A stretch of DNA of 64,000 nt from Microbulbifer thermotolerans (GTDB lineage Bacteria > Pseudomonadota > Gammaproteobacteria > Pseudomonadales > Cellvibrionaceae): positions 114,269 through 178,268 of the forward strand of contig NZ_FOKT01000009.1 of assembly GCF_900112305.1 (NCBI RefSeq), in the 5' to 3' direction. Within the stretch, counting starts at the first letter, position 1. Every line of letters starts with the position of its first letter. A program made the position numbers and the translations under genes. Of the stretch, positions 36,570 to 45,313 are shown piece after piece. The notes under the pieces were generated by a model that saw nothing but the letters and a program-made list of their open reading frames with translations, made no database searches and was not told where the DNA came from.

Positions 36570-37622
36570 TTACCGCCCCTTTTCCAGCAGATGCTGGTAT
36601 AGCTCCGTGTAGGCGGCGACAATATGCTGCTTTGAATAGCCCTTCGCGTACACCTCCGCGGCACTTTCCACCAGCTGTTCGCGCAATCCGGGGTTTTCCA
36701 GCACTGACTTGATGGCCGCAGCCAGTGCGTCGGCGTCGTCGATGGGGGTGAGCAATCCGCTCAGTCCATCGGTGATAACCTCGCCCGGCCCCTGAGACTT
36801 GGTGGCAACGATTGGACAGCGGTGGGCCCAGGACTCCATTACGATGGAACCCAAACCCTCATGCCGCGACGGGCATACAAAAAGGTCTGCTGTACGCATC
36901 AGCGCCGTGACATCGGTGCGCCAGCCGAGAAAACGCACCCGGGTGTCGAGCCCCAGCTTGTGACACAGCGCTTTGAGCTTGGCCTCTTCCGGGCCGGAGC
37001 CCGCCAGCCACAGCATTGCATCGGGAATCTGCGTTAGGGCGTGCAGCAGTACGTCAAAGCCCTTGTTTATGTGCAGGCGGCCGGCCGCCAGTATCAGCGG
37101 CCTGTCGGCCGGGGTGTCAAAACTGTCCCGTGCCAGCGGCTCCACCGGTGTTTCGTCGGCGAAATTGGGGATGTGGAAAATCCGTTCCTTGGGCAGCCCG
37201 CCGTCCACCATATGCTGGCAGATGCCCTTGCTGATACCGATCCAGTAATCCGCGTGGCGGTAATACTTGAGGTTGTAGTAGTGTCCCAGTCGGTTGACCA
37301 GCAGATAATCCGGGGAGGATTTGGTTGTGATGCTGGCCCGGCCCATCCAGGTCATAACGATATCCGGGCGGTAGTTTTTCAGCGCGCGCCGGTAGGCCGA
37401 CTTGCCGATCACATCAAGCGGGCCGCCAAAGCTGAAACCTTCGGTTTCCACGCCGTTGTGGCGCAGCGACTGCACGCGATGCGCGTGGTTGCGGATAAAT
37501 GCCTTTTGCGCAAGTTCCGGGCGTTCGTTGAGGCCGCTGACCAGACGCACGAAAAAATTTTCCGCTCCACCCCGTTCGGCGCCGGCCAGCACCTGGGCTA
37601 CTCGTATTGGCTTGTTGCTCAT
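36570..37622 (-). CDS. Glycosyltransferase family 4
   Basis: A 350-residue GT-B enzyme. The N-terminal acceptor domain has VLAGAERGGAENFFVRLV. The C-terminal donor domain has ILAAGRLHINKGFDVLLHAL, VRFLGWRTDVTALM, and the EGLGSIVMESWAHRCPIVAT motif containing the E-x7-E-type pair. It probably adds a sugar to LPS core or surface glycan. It lies downstream of another glycosyltransferase gene (30-base gap), presumably as an operon. A MITE lies 30 bases past its stop. Confidence 0.9.
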   Translation of the reverse strand: MSNKPIRVAQVLAGAERGGAENFFVRLVSGLNERPELAQKAFIRNHAHRVQSLRHNGVETEGFSFGGPLDVIGKSAYRRALKNYRPDIVMTWMGRASITTKSSPDYLLVNRLGHYYNLKYYRHADYWIGISKGICQHMVDGGLPKERIFHIPNFADETPVEPLARDSFDTPADRPLILAAGRLHINKGFDVLLHALTQIPDAMLWLAGSGPEEAKLKALCHKLGLDTRVRFLGWRTDVTALMRTADLFVCPSRHEGLGSIVMESWAHRCPIVATKSQGPGEVITDGLSGLLTPIDDADALAAAIKSVLENPGLREQLVESAAEVYAKGYSKQHIVAAYTELYQHLLEKGR

Positions 37623-37652
37623 AAATAAAAAACTTCGTGAGTTGCGCCGACG

Positions 37653-38693
37653 TTATTTCAGTGTGCCGTCCAGCTTGATATCGCGTGCCCAAACATAATC
37701 GTGGCTGAAAGGCTGAAGGGTAGATGCCTCGACAATGTATTGGGCATAGAGTTTCGAATTCATCTCTGTGTGGAAAAAATTCCGTGCACGTGCGGCCCAG
37801 GCACGGCGCTTGGCGTCGTCGCCGTGGAATTCACGGATCTTTGCCAACAGGTCGTCTTCGTTGCTGAAGTAGACTACGCTTTCCGGTGGCAGCAGTTCGT
37901 CGAAGTGCAATTTATCACTGGTGAATTGCAATATGCCGTTGCCCGCCAGCTGTGCCATGCGCGCGGAAGCGTACCAGTAGTGGGTATCCTGGCGGTTGAA
38001 GTTGAGGCCCATTTTGGTTTGTGCCAAAGCCCGGTCGTAATCCCGCCCCCACACCGGCGGTTCGCCGAAACTGCCGTAGGTTTTGAAATTCAGCTCGTCG
38101 CCGAGCTGGTCTTTGAGGTATTTCACCATCTGCAGGCGCTTGGTGAAATTGTTGCTGTTGCTGCAGAAAAGCAGGTCGATGGGGAGATCGGTGCGCTGCG
38201 AGTTGTCCAAATTCTCAATTGCCGGTTCCACCGGGTTCGGCATGTGGTAGACGCGTGCTCCGATACCCTCGAACATTTTCAATTCGCGGCGGCCGGTGGA
38301 GACAAAAATCGCATCGGTCACTTCGGCGCGGTGCTTGATCCGCTCCACATTGCTGGGTACGAAGAGCGGGTCGTTGTTGCAGTGGGCGATAATGCAGTTC
38401 GGTTGTTGCCGTTTGATCGCTTTGAGTGTGTCGTTGCTGATCATGTCGCAATGGCCTGCGATCACCAAATCCGGATCGAAGGCCTCCACTGTCTCCAACA
38501 GGCGGCGGTTGGCTTTGCCCACCCCCAGATCGCGGATGCCTAGCGGCGCCTCGAAGGCGGCTACATCGCGGTCGCTGAAAACCTGGGTATAGTGATCGTT
38601 CTTGATAAGACCAAAGGTCAGCTTCTGCGCCCAGCTGACCCGGGTCTTGCCGTAGCGGCGCAGTTGCTGGTAGGCGATGTTGAGCACTCTCAT
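37653..38693 (-). CDS. Glycosyltransferase with GT1-like C-terminal domain (CgeB-like)
   Basis: About 346 residues starting MRVLNIAYQQLRRYGKTR. The N-terminal half has DPDLVIAGHCDMISNDTL and CIIAHCNNDPLFVPSN. The C-terminal half has LLFCSNSNNFTKRLQMVKYL, then KMGLNFNRQDTHYWYASARM, matching the Glyco_trans_1_2/CgeB pattern of spore-coat-like glycosyltransferases. I placed the start at 38693; an in-frame ATG at 38831 would overlap the nudF promoter region and lacks similarity. It is the first gene of a two-gene glycosyltransferase operon. Confidence 0.82.
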   Translation of the reverse strand: MRVLNIAYQQLRRYGKTRVSWAQKLTFGLIKNDHYTQVFSDRDVAAFEAPLGIRDLGVGKANRRLLETVEAFDPDLVIAGHCDMISNDTLKAIKRQQPNCIIAHCNNDPLFVPSNVERIKHRAEVTDAIFVSTGRRELKMFEGIGARVYHMPNPVEPAIENLDNSQRTDLPIDLLFCSNSNNFTKRLQMVKYLKDQLGDELNFKTYGSFGEPPVWGRDYDRALAQTKMGLNFNRQDTHYWYASARMAQLAGNGILQFTSDKLHFDELLPPESVVYFSNEDDLLAKIREFHGDDAKRRAWAARARNFFHTEMNSKLYAQYIVEASTLQPFSHDYVWARDIKLDGTLK

Positions 38694-38833
38694 AAGGTGC
38701 GTTCTCTGTACTGCCAGGGGAAAGTGAGGCGGAAAAATTTCTGGCCGCGTGGTCACGGATTTTTCCAGGCGGCAAAGTATAACAGCTGGCCGGAGGCGAG
38801 ATAGCCCGCCAGCGCGGTTCACGGAGTGCAATA

Positions 38834-39496
38834 ATGAAAATGAAAGACAGAAATGAGGACTTGTCCCCGGAGTTTGATCGCAGCTCAGTAGAAATTATTT
38901 CCCGCAAGCCCGTTTTTCAGGGATTTTTCACCATGCTGCGCCTGCGTTTGCGCCACCGTTTGTTTCGCGGCGGCTGGAGCGCTGAGTTCGACCGCGAATT
39001 GTTCGTGCGCGATCCGGCGGTGGGGGTGCTGCTATACGATCCCGTGCACGAACTGGTGGGGCTTACCGAACAGTTTCGCGTTGGCGCGCTGGAGCGCCCC
39101 GGGGGGCCCTGGTGTCTGGAGGTGGTCGCGGGTATGGTGGAAGAAGGCGAGTCCTTCGAAGATGTGGCCAGACGAGAGGTCTACGAAGAGGCGGGCCTGC
39201 AAGTGGAGCGTCTGAACTTTATTCGCAGCTATATGCCGAGCCCGGGCGGCAGCTCCGAGCGACTGCACCTTTACTGTGCGCTCGTGGACCTGCAAGGCGC
39301 AGGGGGAAATTTCGGTCTGCCACAGGAAAACGAAGATATCCGTCTGCGGATATTTCCGCTGCAAGCGGTGTTGGATGCGATGGAGCAGCGGGAGCCGGGA
39401 GCCCATTGCCCGATCGACAACGCGGCTACCGTTATCTGTATGCAGTGGCTGCAGCTCAATTACCGGCAACTTGCTATGCAAACGATTTCGGAATGA
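38834..39496 (+). CDS. nudF: ADP-ribose pyrophosphatase (NUDIX)
   Basis: A 220-residue NUDIX hydrolase cleaving ADP-ribose to AMP and ribose 5-phosphate. The NUDIX box reads G-MVEEG-E-SFEDVAR-REVYEEAGL (residues about 97–119), preceded by LEVVAGMVEEGE and followed by the NudF-type FIRSYMPSPGGSSERLHLY. It starts the nudF–yqiB–cpdA–yqiA–parE block seen in enterobacteria and other gammaproteobacteria. GGAG lies 8 bases before ATG 38834. Confidence 0.94.
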   Translation: MKMKDRNEDLSPEFDRSSVEIISRKPVFQGFFTMLRLRLRHRLFRGGWSAEFDRELFVRDPAVGVLLYDPVHELVGLTEQFRVGALERPGGPWCLEVVAGMVEEGESFEDVARREVYEEAGLQVERLNFIRSYMPSPGGSSERLHLYCALVDLQGAGGNFGLPQENEDIRLRIFPLQAVLDAMEQREPGAHCPIDNAATVICMQWLQLNYRQLAMQTISE

Positions 39497-39584
39497 CTGG
39501 TCAGCGTAAATTTTGTTCGTCTGCCCGTGAGGGTGTGCAAACTGAGATCTGAATCACAGCGATATTAGAATTGGAGTGTCAATA

Positions 39585-40106
39585 ATGGCCCTACTGACCG
39601 AGACCGGGACGGTTGCCGAGCAAAAGGCAAAGCTGTCGCTAAAGGGCAAGAAAAAACCGGCATATCGCGTAAATCTGCCGGCCTATCACGCTGACTGCGA
39701 TGCCAATTATCTGCGTCTGTGCAAACTGCTGCCGGAGCTGGACAGCAGGGAGCGCTGGCGTTACCGCATGCCCCATGGGACTGTTGAACTGCTCGTGCTG
39801 GAGCGCTCCAGGTATACCACGGAAGTGTGCCTGAGTGCCGAGGCTGTTGCCGGCGACCGCCGTTGGATAGCGCCGCCGAACATTACCGTGCGCCTCTATC
39901 ACGACGCGCGCATGGCGGAGGTAATCGCAATTGATGGACACGGGCCCGTGGGCGGCACTGGTGTCGATCACGTTTATCCCAATCCGCGGATGCAGAGGGC
40001 AGATGAGCGGCAGCAAGTTAATCGTTTTCTCGGAGAATGGCTCGGCCACTGCCTCGCCAATGGTCGCGCAGAATTTGAATTAGTGCTGGATGGCCGGCGA
40101 TTCTAG
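39585..40106 (+). CDS. yqiB: DUF1249 (YqiB) family protein
   Basis: A 173-residue cytoplasmic protein of the DUF1249 family. Motifs include NYLRLCKLLPEL, then TVELLVLERSRYTTEVCL, and YHDARMAEVIAIDGHGP. I prefer ATG 39585 (GGAG 8 bases upstream) over an in-frame GTG 9 bases earlier. The function is unknown. Its location between nudF and cpdA matches E. coli yqiB. Confidence 0.9.
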   Translation: MALLTETGTVAEQKAKLSLKGKKKPAYRVNLPAYHADCDANYLRLCKLLPELDSRERWRYRMPHGTVELLVLERSRYTTEVCLSAEAVAGDRRWIAPPNITVRLYHDARMAEVIAIDGHGPVGGTGVDHVYPNPRMQRADERQQVNRFLGEWLGHCLANGRAEFELVLDGRRF

Positions 40107-40160
40107 TATTTCCGGCCCGCACAAATCGGTATGACATGGATGTCAACAATAGGTGAGTAA

Positions 40161-40973
40161 GTGAGTTGCGAGCACAGAGAATCGAGTGGGCCGTCACATC
40201 GCCTAGTTCAGTTTACTGACCCCCATATTGGCGGTCGGCCCGACTATCAGTTGTTGGGACTGGACACCGGGCGCACCTTGGACGAAGTGTTGCGCGCCAT
40301 CGCCCGCGACCAGGCGAAGGCCGAACTAATGGTGGCCACCGGAGACATCAGCGCCAATGGTAGTGAGGCCGCATACCGCCGCTTTCTGCAGAAAATGCAG
40401 TCGGTGCGTACGCCCTGGCGCTGGCTGCCCGGTAATCACGACGACCCTGCGCGCATGCGGCAGCTGGCCCCGCGCCGCTCGGCGGAGGTGGCCAACTTGG
40501 GCAACTGGCGCCTGTTGCTGCTGGACACCAGCGTGGAGAATCAAATCTGCGGCGGTCTCAGTGAGGAGCAGCTGCGGCGATTGCAGCAGCTACTCGAGGA
40601 ATCCCGCGAGCACCCGGTGATGATTCTGATGCATCACCAGCCGGTGCCTGTGGGCAGTGACTGGATCGATGGCCATATGCTGCGCGAGGGCTGTGAACAG
40701 TTCCTGCGCCTGGTCCGCGCGGCACCCCACGTTAAGGCCCTGGTATGGGGGCATGTGCACCAGCAGTTCGATGGCAATTTGGACCATATTGGCCTGCATG
40801 CGACCCCTTCCACTTCGGTGCAGTTCACTCCCGGCAGCGGCCCCTTCTCGGTGGACGATGAAATGCCGGGCTACCGCTGGTTCGACCTAAAGGAGGACGG
40901 TACCTATACCACCGGTGTAGAGCGGGTCACCGTATCCGAATACAGTGTCGACCTGGCCTCCGCCGGTTACTGA
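40161..40973 (+). CDS. cpdA: 3',5'-cyclic-AMP phosphodiesterase
   Basis: A 270-residue class III cyclic nucleotide phosphodiesterase hydrolysing cAMP to AMP, thereby tuning CRP signalling. All metallophosphatase motifs are present: FTDPHIGG (D-x-H), ATGDIS (GD), LPGNHDDP (GNHD), ILMHHQP and WGHVHQQ. The start is GTG 40161. The context matches the enterobacterial cpdA neighbourhood. Confidence 0.95.
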   Translation: MSCEHRESSGPSHRLVQFTDPHIGGRPDYQLLGLDTGRTLDEVLRAIARDQAKAELMVATGDISANGSEAAYRRFLQKMQSVRTPWRWLPGNHDDPARMRQLAPRRSAEVANLGNWRLLLLDTSVENQICGGLSEEQLRRLQQLLEESREHPVMILMHHQPVPVGSDWIDGHMLREGCEQFLRLVRAAPHVKALVWGHVHQQFDGNLDHIGLHATPSTSVQFTPGSGPFSVDDEMPGYRWFDLKEDGTYTTGVERVTVSEYSVDLASAGY

Positions 40974-41057
40974 GGCGTCCCTTTACGGTTCTTGGCTGTT
41001 ATTGCCGGCTGCCAGTTTTACAATGGGGCGTCTCCAGGGAAAGTGATGAGGTCGGAT

Positions 41058-41714
41058 ATGAGAAGAATTTTCCAGCCACTGGTCTTTATCTCCCTTCTGT
41101 TTATTGGCGCCTGCGCCCAGCAGTCTGCACTGGAGGAGCGGGCGCAAAATGCTGATGCGGACGGTTTGCTGCCGCGCGAGAGCGGTCTGGATGAGGTGGC
41201 CGCGGTGTTCGCATTGGATTTAAGTGGTGCTGCCGTCTATGTAGAGCCCGTTGAGATCGAATATACAAAACGCTTCAAAACCGGCCCCGGAACCGCCCGT
41301 GCGCGCGATTACGAACTGGATGAAGGCGATCGACAGAAACTGAATGAACTGCTGGCGCAGACCTTCAGTGAGAAATTCCTCGCTCCCCGTGGAAGCCGCT
41401 TGGTGGACGACCCCGCCGAGGCGGATTACCGGCTGCAACTGCGCCTGGAAAACTTCTCCCTCGCCGCGCCTCTGGACCCCACTGCCACTTGGGTTTGGCG
41501 TGTCTACACCGACCAGAGCGCCTACGGTGTATTGGTGGGTAGCCTTTACGATAGCGACGGCAATCCGGTGATGCGCTTTCGCGACCGCCGCGATATCGGC
41601 GATAACTTTGTCGCCGGCCCCGGGCGCTTCGAGCGCTTTAACAGCGTGACCTTCTGGGGCGATATGAGAATTGATATGCGCCGCGCATTCGCCAGTTTGG
41701 ATAAATCCCTCTGA
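41058..41714 (+). CDS. DUF3313-like lipoprotein
   Basis: About 218 residues with lipobox IGAC at about residues 13–16 (LLFIGACAQQSA). The mature domain (VYVEPVEIEYTKRF, FSEKFLAPRGSRLVDDPAEADYRLQLRLENF, RRDIGDNFVAGPGRFER) resembles DUF3313-type lipoproteins. ATG 41058 has GAGG six bases upstream; ATG 41046 is the alternative start. It is inserted between cpdA and yqiA, where enterobacteria have no such gene. The function is unknown. Confidence 0.72.
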   Translation: MRRIFQPLVFISLLFIGACAQQSALEERAQNADADGLLPRESGLDEVAAVFALDLSGAAVYVEPVEIEYTKRFKTGPGTARARDYELDEGDRQKLNELLAQTFSEKFLAPRGSRLVDDPAEADYRLQLRLENFSLAAPLDPTATWVWRVYTDQSAYGVLVGSLYDSDGNPVMRFRDRRDIGDNFVAGPGRFERFNSVTFWGDMRIDMRRAFASLDKSL

Positions 41715-41789
41715 GGAATTTCTCGAAAAAGCGCAGCGGTGTCTTTGGCTCCGTTGCGCTTCAGCCTCTGCTCTGCAGCGCGAGAGCGC

Positions 41790-41803
41790 TATAATCTCCC
41801 CCC
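41790..41803 (+). promoter_or_regulatory. Consensus -10 box directly before yqiA
   Basis: A perfect TATAAT (41790–41795) ends 8 bases before the yqiA ATG at 41804, and no Shine-Dalgarno lies between. The -35 at 17 bases is poor (TCTGCT). Initiation about 7 bases downstream would give a nearly leaderless mRNA. Confidence 0.45.
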
Positions 41804-42424
41804 ATGTCTTACTCAGAACAAGCAAAGCGGCCGCTGCTGATCTATCTGCACGGCTTTCTGTCCTCGCCGCAGTCCTTTAAATGCCGGCTGATGCGCGATT
41901 GCCTGATCGCGGACTATCCGCGGATTATCTTCTGTGCGCCGCAGATATCCCCCTATCCCGAAACCGCCAGACAGGCACTGGTGAGCCTGCTGGAAAACTT
42001 TCGCAGCGATGACAGCTGTGGGCCGATCGGCCTGGTAGGCAGCTCCTTGGGTGGCTTCTGGGCCACCTACCTTGCGGAACACTACCGGTTGCCGGCGGCA
42101 CTGGTGAATCCGGCGGTGAACCCCGCGCGGCGCATGCCGGAATACGTCGGGCAAACACTCAGACCTTACGGTGGTGGAACAGAGGAGTATCGCCTTACCC
42201 CGGCAGACGTTGATACCATGCATCGCCTGGAAGCCGGGTTGCAGCACCCGCTGCGCGGCCGCTATTGGTTACTGGCTCAGCGCGGCGATGAGACACTGGA
42301 CTACCGCGAGGCAGTGGACTTCTACCGCGGTCAGCGCCAGACCGTCGAAGATGGCGGAGATCACGGATTCCAGGGCTTCGCGCGCTACTGCAAGCCGATT
42401 GTAGAATTTTTATTTAATCCATAA
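41804..42424 (+). CDS. yqiA: YqiA/YcfP family esterase (alpha/beta hydrolase)
   Basis: A 206-residue alpha/beta-hydrolase. The oxyanion region is YLHGFLSSPQSFK. The nucleophile elbow GLVGSSLGGFWA has Ser in GxSxG form. LVNPAVNPAR is present, and the C-terminal catalytic His lies in DGGDHGFQGF. E. coli YqiA is an esterase active on acyl-CoA and p-nitrophenyl esters; the physiological role is unknown. It precedes parE by 57 bases, as in enterobacteria. Confidence 0.93.
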   Translation: MSYSEQAKRPLLIYLHGFLSSPQSFKCRLMRDCLIADYPRIIFCAPQISPYPETARQALVSLLENFRSDDSCGPIGLVGSSLGGFWATYLAEHYRLPAALVNPAVNPARRMPEYVGQTLRPYGGGTEEYRLTPADVDTMHRLEAGLQHPLRGRYWLLAQRGDETLDYREAVDFYRGQRQTVEDGGDHGFQGFARYCKPIVEFLFNP

Positions 42425-42481
42425 GAGCACCAGCTTCTGTTGGATAAAAACCGCATTTGTTAACGAGCAGTCAATAAATAT

Positions 42482-44368
42482 ATGGCCAATTATTCCGCCG
42501 AAGATATCGAGGTACTCACGGGGCTGGACCCGGTGCGCAAACGCCCCGGCATGTACACGGATACAGCGCGCCCCAACCACCTGGCGCAGGAAGTGATCGA
42601 CAACAGTGTCGACGAAGCCCTCGCCGGCCACGCGAAGAAAATCGAAGTGGTACTGCACAAGGACCACTCCCTGTCGGTCAGTGACGACGGTCGGGGAATG
42701 CCGGTGGACATACACCCGGAGCAGGGTCGCCCCGGGGTTGAAGTCATCCTCTCTACCCTGCACGCCGGCGGCAAGTTCTCCAATAAGAACTACCAATTCT
42801 CCGGCGGTCTGCACGGCGTGGGGGTATCAGTGGTTAACGCCCTCTCCAAAGTGCTGGAAGTCACCATCCAACGGGAGGGAAAAATTCATCGCATCGGCTT
42901 CCAAAACGGCGAAAAAGCCTCGGACCTGGAAGTGATCGGAGACTGCCCCAAGCGCACCACAGGGACCAGCGTGCGCTTTCTGCCAGACCCGAAATACTTC
43001 GACTCCGCCAAATTTTCCGTGCCGCGCCTGCGCCACCTGCTGCGTGCCAAGGCGGTACTCTGCCCAGGCCTGAGCGTCACCTTTATCAATGAGCAGGACG
43101 GCGAATCCGATCAGTGGTATTACGAAGACGGCCTCAAAGACTATCTATCCGACGCCAACCGGGGCTGGGAAGTGCTGCCCGAGGAGCCCTTTATCGGTAG
43201 TTTCAGCGCACAGACCGAGGCCGCCGACTGGGCAGTGCAGTGGCTGCCCGAGGGCGGTGAAATTACCGCTGAATCCTATGTGAACCTGATCCCCACCGCC
43301 CAGGGCGGTACCCATGTGAACGGTTTGCGCTCGGGCCTGCTGGAAGCCATGCGCGAGTACTGTGAGATCCGCAACCTGGTACCGCGGGGTATTAAACTGG
43401 GGCCGGAAGACATATGGAGCCAATGCTCCTACGTGCTCTCCGCCAAACTCGCCGACCCACAGTTTTCCGGCCAGACCAAAGAGCGTTTGTCCTCCCGCGA
43501 GGCCACAGCGTTTATTTCCGGTGTGGCCAAGGACGCCTTCAGCCTGTGGCTGAACCAGCACACAGAAGAGGGCGACCGCCTTGCCGAACTCTGTATCAGC
43601 AATGCGCAAAAACGTGTGCGCTCGGCGAAAAAAGTTGCGCGCAAAAAAGTCACCCAGGGACCGGCCCTGCCGGGCAAACTGGCAGACTGCTCCAGCGGCG
43701 ACCCGGCCAGAAGCGAACTCTTTCTGGTGGAAGGCGACTCCGCCGGCGGCTCCGCCAAACAGGCCCGCGACCGAGAATTCCAGGCCATCATGCCCCTGCG
43801 CGGAAAAATCCTGAATACCTGGGAAGTGGACTCCACGGAAATTCTCGCCAGCCAGGAAGTGCACGATATCGCCGTGGCTCTGGGGGTGGACCCGGGCAGC
43901 GATAACCTGGAAGGCCTGCGCTACAACAAAATCTGCATCCTCGCCGACGCCGACTCCGACGGCCTGCATATCGCCACCCTGCTGTGCGCCCTTTTTCTGC
44001 GCCACTTCCGCCCCCTGGTCACCGGCGGCCACGTTTACGTCGCCATGCCGCCGCTGTTCCGCATCGATGTGGGCAAGGACGTCTACTACGCGCTGGATGA
44101 AGCGGAAAAACAGGGCATTCTCGATCGTATCAATGCGGAAAACAAAAAAGGCAAAATTCAGGTCACCCGCTTTAAAGGCCTGGGCGAAATGAACCCCCTG
44201 CAACTGCGCGAAACAACCATGGACCCGGACACCCGCCGGCTGGTCCAGCTCTATGTGGATGCCGGAGATGACAGCAACCAACTGCTGGATATGCTACTGG
44301 CGAAGAAAAGGGCTGGGGATCGCAGGCAGTGGCTGGAGAGTAAGGGGAATTTGGCTGAGGTGAGTTGA
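42482..44368 (+). CDS. parE: DNA topoisomerase IV subunit B
   Basis: A 628-residue subunit of the type IIA topoisomerase that decatenates daughter chromosomes. It has the GHKL ATPase domain (EVIDNSVDEALAGHA; VSDDGRGMPVD; GGLHGVGVSVVNALS), a transducer domain, and a TOPRIM domain (EGDSAGGSAKQARDREFQ near residue 416; DADSDG near 489). It ends with RFKGLGEMNP and a C-terminal helix. Its length distinguishes it from ~800-residue GyrB. parC is not next to it here. Confidence 0.97.
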   Translation: MANYSAEDIEVLTGLDPVRKRPGMYTDTARPNHLAQEVIDNSVDEALAGHAKKIEVVLHKDHSLSVSDDGRGMPVDIHPEQGRPGVEVILSTLHAGGKFSNKNYQFSGGLHGVGVSVVNALSKVLEVTIQREGKIHRIGFQNGEKASDLEVIGDCPKRTTGTSVRFLPDPKYFDSAKFSVPRLRHLLRAKAVLCPGLSVTFINEQDGESDQWYYEDGLKDYLSDANRGWEVLPEEPFIGSFSAQTEAADWAVQWLPEGGEITAESYVNLIPTAQGGTHVNGLRSGLLEAMREYCEIRNLVPRGIKLGPEDIWSQCSYVLSAKLADPQFSGQTKERLSSREATAFISGVAKDAFSLWLNQHTEEGDRLAELCISNAQKRVRSAKKVARKKVTQGPALPGKLADCSSGDPARSELFLVEGDSAGGSAKQARDREFQAIMPLRGKILNTWEVDSTEILASQEVHDIAVALGVDPGSDNLEGLRYNKICILADADSDGLHIATLLCALFLRHFRPLVTGGHVYVAMPPLFRIDVGKDVYYALDEAEKQGILDRINAENKKGKIQVTRFKGLGEMNPLQLRETTMDPDTRRLVQLYVDAGDDSNQLLDMLLAKKRAGDRRQWLESKGNLAEVS

Positions 44369-44390
44369 TTTTTAAATTAACAGTTTGAAT

Positions 44391-44425
44391 AAAAGCCCCA
44401 ACAACTTCACTTGTTGGGGCTTTTT
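44391..44425 (+). terminator. Rho-independent terminator of parE
   Basis: A strong hairpin, AAAAGCCCCAACAA (44391–44404) with TTGTTGGGGCTTTT, is followed by a T6 run. It is almost fully self-complementary, so it can work both ways. It marks the left boundary of the accessory segment. Confidence 0.95.
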
Positions 44426-44602
44426 TGTTGGAATAACGTGGCTGTTTTTGCTTTCGGCTACTAAAAGATAATGAATCTATTTCAGTATTTTGTAAGAATG
44501 TTGTCGCTTATTTCAAGCTGCTTACCTGAATCTGGTTAAGCTTTCATTCGGGTTTGACTCGAATTTATGGGCGCACTGCCGGCCAACTGCACCTGATCTT
44601 GT

Positions 44603-44899
44603 GTGAAATTATCGGGCTGGCCTCAGGTTATCGAAGATCACTTCAAACGCTTCCTGCATGCCTATTCAGCACTCACAGTAAAGCCGGTTTGGTTTCTGAG
44701 TCTGATGAAAAACTACACCTCCCAGCACGGTTCTATCATGACCGAAAAGCTGTATGAGGCTCGATTTCCCTCTGTCCCACACGAGACAATTGATGATGCG
44801 TTTATGGCCAACGATATAAACGAACTGGTAGCCGCGTTTAAGACTTTCTTACGGGAAGGGGGGGAAGAGGGGACTAAAGGTGTACCAAGGTGTGGTTAA
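44603..44899 (+). pseudogene. Possible C-terminal fragment of a type I restriction R subunit
   Basis: A ~98-codon open stretch whose second half (LMKNYTSQHGSIMTEKLYEA followed by RFPSVPHETIDDAF) is similar in layout to the extreme C-terminus of EcoEI-type HsdR proteins: a helix, then 'LYE-PF' and a 'G-x-x-x-x-F' turn, then a Leu-rich helix. There is no start signal and no helicase domain upstream; the frame is closed at 44594. I recognise this only by pattern, so another origin is possible. It sits in a segment with other gene remains. Confidence 0.35.
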
Positions 44900-44939
44900 C
44901 ATATACCAATAAGTGAATTATATTGGCTGATTATTGGTA
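44896..44939 (+). promoter_or_regulatory. Promoter and palindromic operator of the winged-helix/nucleotidyltransferase pair
   Basis: TTAACA (44896–44901), 17 bases, then TATATT (44919–44924) make a near-consensus promoter. A perfect inverted repeat, TACCAATAA (44904–44912) and TTATTGGTA (44931–44939), embraces the -10 and start region, with a third half-site TATTGG at 44921–44926. The arrangement is typical of autorepression by the regulator encoded at 44954. Confidence 0.7.
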
Positions 44940-44953
44940 CAAAGGCGTGAGTC

Positions 44954-45313
44954 ATGCTCATTCTTAGGGGGCTCCTGCGGGCTAAATCACAGGAAAATGC
45001 GCTGGTGTACTTAATGTCGCGCGGCGAGGGTTATGCTCGTGCAATTGCCGGTTTTTACGGTATGCCAGTTAACCCCATGCAAAAGCAACTGGCTCGGTTG
45101 GAAGAGGATGGCGTGGTCGTCAGCGAGCTAATTGGTCGGGTGCGTAACTACCGCTTAAATCCGCGCTACCCATATATCGAGCCACTTACCGCGTTGTTAA
45201 AAGCCGCCGTAGCCGCTTATCCCGTCGAGCTGAAAAACCGCCTCCTAGTGCAGCGCACCCGACCACGTAAGGCGGGTAAGCCGTTAGTGGCTGCGCGAGG
45301 CGAGGGCAAATAA
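44954..45313 (+). CDS. Winged-helix transcriptional regulator
   Basis: A 119-residue protein with an ArsR/MarR-like winged helix: ENALVYLMSRGEGYARAIAGF, then QKQLARLEEDGVVVSELI and RVRNYRLNPRYPYIEPLTALL. The C-terminus is basic. The stop TAA overlaps the next start (TAATG), so it is translationally coupled to a nucleotidyltransferase-like gene. This resembles antitoxin/repressor plus nucleotidyltransferase pairs such as AbiE-type modules, an inference from organisation. The palindrome 15 bases upstream is the likely binding site. Confidence 0.78.
   Translation: MLILRGLLRAKSQENALVYLMSRGEGYARAIAGFYGMPVNPMQKQLARLEEDGVVVSELIGRVRNYRLNPRYPYIEPLTALLKAAVAAYPVELKNRLLVQRTRPRKAGKPLVAARGEGK

Noticed and set aside
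43145..44281. 378-codon minus-strand frame inside parE
   Set aside because: It is antisense to the TOPRIM region of parE and carries no recognisable domain.
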